Assembly (NCBI RefSeq): GCF_949987515.2
Contig: NC_082689.1
Span: forward strand, 12,289,212-12,353,211
Direction of reading: 5' to 3'
From: Delphinus delphis
Taxonomy: Eukaryota > Chordata > Mammalia > Artiodactyla > Delphinidae
DNA: 64,000 nucleotides
The notes beneath the pieces were generated by a model that had not been told where the DNA came from, did no database searches, and was given only the letters and a program-made list of their open reading frames with translations. Shown here piece after piece: positions 61,253 through 64,000 of the stretch (position 1 is its first letter; each line of letters starts with the position of its first letter). Both the position numbers and the translations under genes were made by a program.

Positions 61253-63760
61253 GAGATTAATGTCACCATTAAAGACCTTAAATGTGGTGTTCTTCACCAT
61301 ATCTTCATGTAATTCATTAGTCTGGTCCCTGCAGAAACTGGATGAATCCTGAAGAATGACTATAGCCTACAACAAACAATCAAGTAGCTCTGATCACAGC
61401 TGCTATACAGGGTATGGTATGATTGTCAGAGTTAATTTATAAGGTCTCAGGTACATTGCAAGTGGCCATGGATTTGGTGAGTGCATTCTTTTCTATCCCA
61501 ACCAGAAGAGAAGGACAGAAAGCGTGCACATTCATGAGGACTACACAACGATAAGCATAGGTTTCCCCAATGGCTATGTTAACTCTCTTCCTCTTTCAGG
61601 ATGCAATCCAAAGATGCAAATCCACCTGCATATCCTAAAGAACGTCACATTGCTCCCATATATCAATGGTGCCATATTGATGTGGCAGGCTGAGCAAGAG
61701 GCGCTTAATATGCTGAGATCTTGGTGAAATACACGCACTCTAGAGGATGAGAGGTAAATTCAGTGATGAATCAGGGACCCATCTCTCTGGTAAACTTCTA
61801 GGAATCCAGTTGTCAGGAGATTTCCAGTACATAACCTCCAAAGTATAAGTCAGTTGGCTAGAGCTTGTGCTGCCTACTACTGAGAAGGCAGGGGGCACAG
61901 CTCCTTGTAAACTGCTTCAGGTTCTAGAGGCATCACATTCTACACCCAGGTCCTAGGAATACAGCTCTGTTTCATGTGCTGGGTAACATGGAAGGCTGCT
62001 AACTTTGAATGGGGCTTAGAGTAGGAAAGGGCTCTGTTTAGTAGGTCAGGCTGTGGTGTGAGCAGTTCTGCTATTTGGGACATAGAGTCCAGCCACCTCT
62101 ATGTTCGAAATGTCAGTGATAGAAAAAGATAAAGCATGGAAAAAATGGCAAGCTTAAAAACTGGGAGGAGTACAGTGAAAGCCCCTGGTGTTCTAGAACA
62201 AGGTCATGCCATTTGAGTGAGAATTATATGGCTTTTGAGAAAACAACCCGATGTTTTATTGGGTTCTGGTAGAGGCAGAACATTTCACTACGGTGCGCCT
62301 AACAGTCATGCATCTAGAACTACCCATTATAAGCTAGGTCCTCTTGGACCACCAAGTCAGACAATCAGGTGGGCACAGCAGCAATCCATTGTAAGATGGA
62401 GATCGTACATCAAGAATGGAAGTGTAGACGGAACAAATAGTAAGCAGCATGAACAGATAGCTCAGATCCTCATATCTCCCACCAAAATTGCACCAGCACC
62501 TCTTCTCAAGCTTATCCCTATGACTATACTATAGGGGGAAGTTCCTATATGGCCGAAGGAGGAGAAAAGCCCAAATTGGATGTACAGATGGGTGAGCTTG
62601 GTGGGTTGGTGTGAACTAAAAATAAAAAGAAGCTGTATTATGGCTACAATCAGGGTAACCCTGAGAGTCAGTAAAGAATAATTTTTCCAAAGATAGAGCT
62701 GTGGGCAGTGCTTGTGTGTTGAAGTAAAAGTAACTAAAGAGGAGGAGTAGCTAAAGGTGGTCAGAGTCTGTAAGGAAAAGGATTGGGAAGTTGGAGACAA
62801 GGAGGTGGATGGACATTTGGGGGTGGGCACGGTGTGCGAAGACTTTGTGTGCCCACTGCAAAGCACTTACCTCTGAAAAGGCACCGGAAAACCGAGGAGA
62901 CAGATGATTTAGCCAGTTTGTGTTAGCCAACCTCCATCATTGGCGAAGCCCAGAACTGGCAATGAGGGTGTATGAACTGAGTGGCTGAGATGAAGGCTAC
63001 ACGTGGACTCCTCCTTCCCGTAGTCAGTCTAGCTACAGCTGCCTCTGTATGTTGAATGTTCAACCTATTAGCAATAGAAGCTAATGTTGATACCCAATAT
63101 GACACTTTGCTCCAAAAATCTAATTAGCAACTTGGTGGCAAGTTGACTATATTCAGTGTCTTCCATTCTGAAGAACCAGTGGTTAATCCCTACAGGGACA
63201 GAGACCTATTCTGGTATGGGTTTGCCTTTCTCACCTACAGACTCAGCCAGAACCACTTGTGAAGGCTTATGAATGCCTAGTCCACAAACATGGGATACCA
63301 CATAGCACAGAATCCAACCAGGGCACCCACATTTCAGCCAAGAGGGTGGAGGAGTGGGCCCGTGACCATGAATCCATTGGTTAAATCACATACCACCTGA
63401 AAGAGGCAGTCTGATAGCACATTAGAACAGCCTACTTCATGAAGGCAGAGCTGAAATGCTAGTCTGGTAGTAGTCCTTTGCAAAATTAGGTGCTGTCTTT
63501 CAGGACACAGTATATGCATTAGATAAGAGACTTCTATATAATGCTGTGTCCTTATCAAGAAGAATACATGACATATATACACTAATATGTATAAAATGGA
63601 TAACTAATAAGAACCTGCTGTATAAAAAAATAAATTAAATAAAATTCCAAAAAAAAGAAGGATATATGAGTCCAAAAACCAAAAGATCTTGTTTGCCATT
63701 GTTCCCAATGACCCAACTACAGAATCGTTTATATAGCAAATAATTGAGAACAAGACAAAT
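61253..63760 (+). pseudogene. Decayed ERVL-type retroviral pol remnant
   Basis: A long plus-strand stretch resembling ERVL pol, in the order reverse transcriptase, RNase H and integrase. In the frame 61524-61727 the reverse transcriptase catalytic site is recognisable by context, but the position of the catalytic aspartate pair reads Tyr-Ile-Asn-Gly (61659-61670), so activity is lost. Downstream, 61780-62500 holds connection and RNase H-like pieces, 62880-63120 the region before the integrase core, and 63140-63560 integrase-core-like nucleotide sequence. All are broken by stops, frameshifts and deletions. No gag, env or LTR was recognised nearby. A short L1 3' end interrupts it at 63570-63656. 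Assignment rests on resemblance by eye to ERVL. Confidence 0.7.
63570..63656 (+). mobile_element. Short L1 3' terminus inserted in the ERVL remnant
   Basis: ACATATATACACTAATATG, AATGGATAACTAATAAGAAC, CTGCTGTATAAAAAAATAAA, then an A-rich tail. Same 3' type as the L1 ending at 44480. Flanks AAGAATACATGA and AAGGATATATGA are a plausible diverged target duplication. Confidence 0.85.
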
Positions 63761-63794
63761 GTCAAATTATGGTCTATAACATGACAGAATGATA

Positions 63795-63930
63795 ATTAAT
63801 AGCTATAATTATTGAAATTAAGAATATTTATTATGTATTGACATTATATAGGATAATTTTTAACTCTCATCCCCACAACCCTGGGTTCTTCAGGCTTAGA
63901 TGTTCTAATCTCCAAAGGGCATTCACTTTT
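63795..63930 (-). mobile_element. Possible MIR fragment
   Basis: ATTTATTATGTATTGACATT, TTTTAACTCTCATCCCCACA and AGATGTTCTAATCTCCAAAG follow a backward MIR pattern, strongly diverged. Confidence 0.4.
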
Positions 63931-64000
63931 GCTAGGAGACACAACTAAATTTCCATTTAAATATAAGCTATGCCTGTCTCCAGGGCACCTTGGACTCTTG

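Noticed and set aside
62462..62866. 134-codon minus-strand frame
   Set aside because: Antisense to the ERVL pol remnant and without resemblance to a known protein.

Overview
This window is mammalian, and most likely cetacean (whale or dolphin), nuclear DNA. The strongest evidence is ten tRNA-derived SINEs of the CHR type. Most of them are the GC-rich CHR-2-like form that is very abundant in whales and dolphins. Cetartiodactyl-type L1 3' ends are present too. I saw no BovB/Bov-tA repeats, which argues against a ruminant, and no pig-type PRE SINEs. Around these lie the usual old mammalian layers: MIR, L2, L1M, MaLR LTRs, an ERVL relic and hAT/palindromic DNA elements. The family names come from recognition by eye; no database search was run.

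I found no protein-coding exon, RNA gene or CRISPR array that I can support. Every translated stretch that resembles a known protein comes from a transposon: L1 ORF2, or a decayed ERVL pol. The many other short open frames, including the recurring similar ones of 60-120 residues, are SINE shadows, simple-repeat translations or chance. The window is therefore best read as intergenic or deep intronic DNA.

Layout. 1-8.1 kb: mostly unique AT-rich DNA with a palindromic MITE-like element (2.0 kb), a MIR, a perfect hairpin (4.85 kb), a CHR SINE (5.0 kb) and an old L1M carrying a small LTR-derived insertion (6.8-7.4 kb). 8.1-11.3 kb: a 5'-truncated minus-strand L1, split by a CHR SINE with an 11-bp target duplication. 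11.3-34.7 kb: unique DNA with scattered MIR and L2, L1M 3' ends, CHR SINEs (15.6, 16.7, 22.6, 26.8, 27.3 kb) and CA/TG microsatellites. 34.8-35.5 kb: a long purine tract next to a minus-strand L1 fragment. 36-44.5 kb: MIR/L2 fragments, a CHR SINE beside an AC repeat, then a run of plus-strand L1 3' ends and a 2-kb L1. 46.3 kb: a hAT element with an 8-bp target duplication. 48.3-49.8 kb: a CHR SINE followed by two MaLR LTRs. 49.8-60.3 kb: mostly unique DNA, including a possible conserved noncoding block (55.4-56.1 kb) and CT/GA tracts. 60.3-64 kb: a CHR SINE, then a degraded ERVL pol (reverse transcriptase to integrase) interrupted by a short L1 3' end.

No genes work together here. What the window records is the order of insertions: MIR, L2 and DNA elements first, then MaLR/ERVL and L1M, then cetartiodactyl L1s, and last the CHR-2 SINEs with near-perfect target duplications. 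I did not find a previously undescribed biological system.
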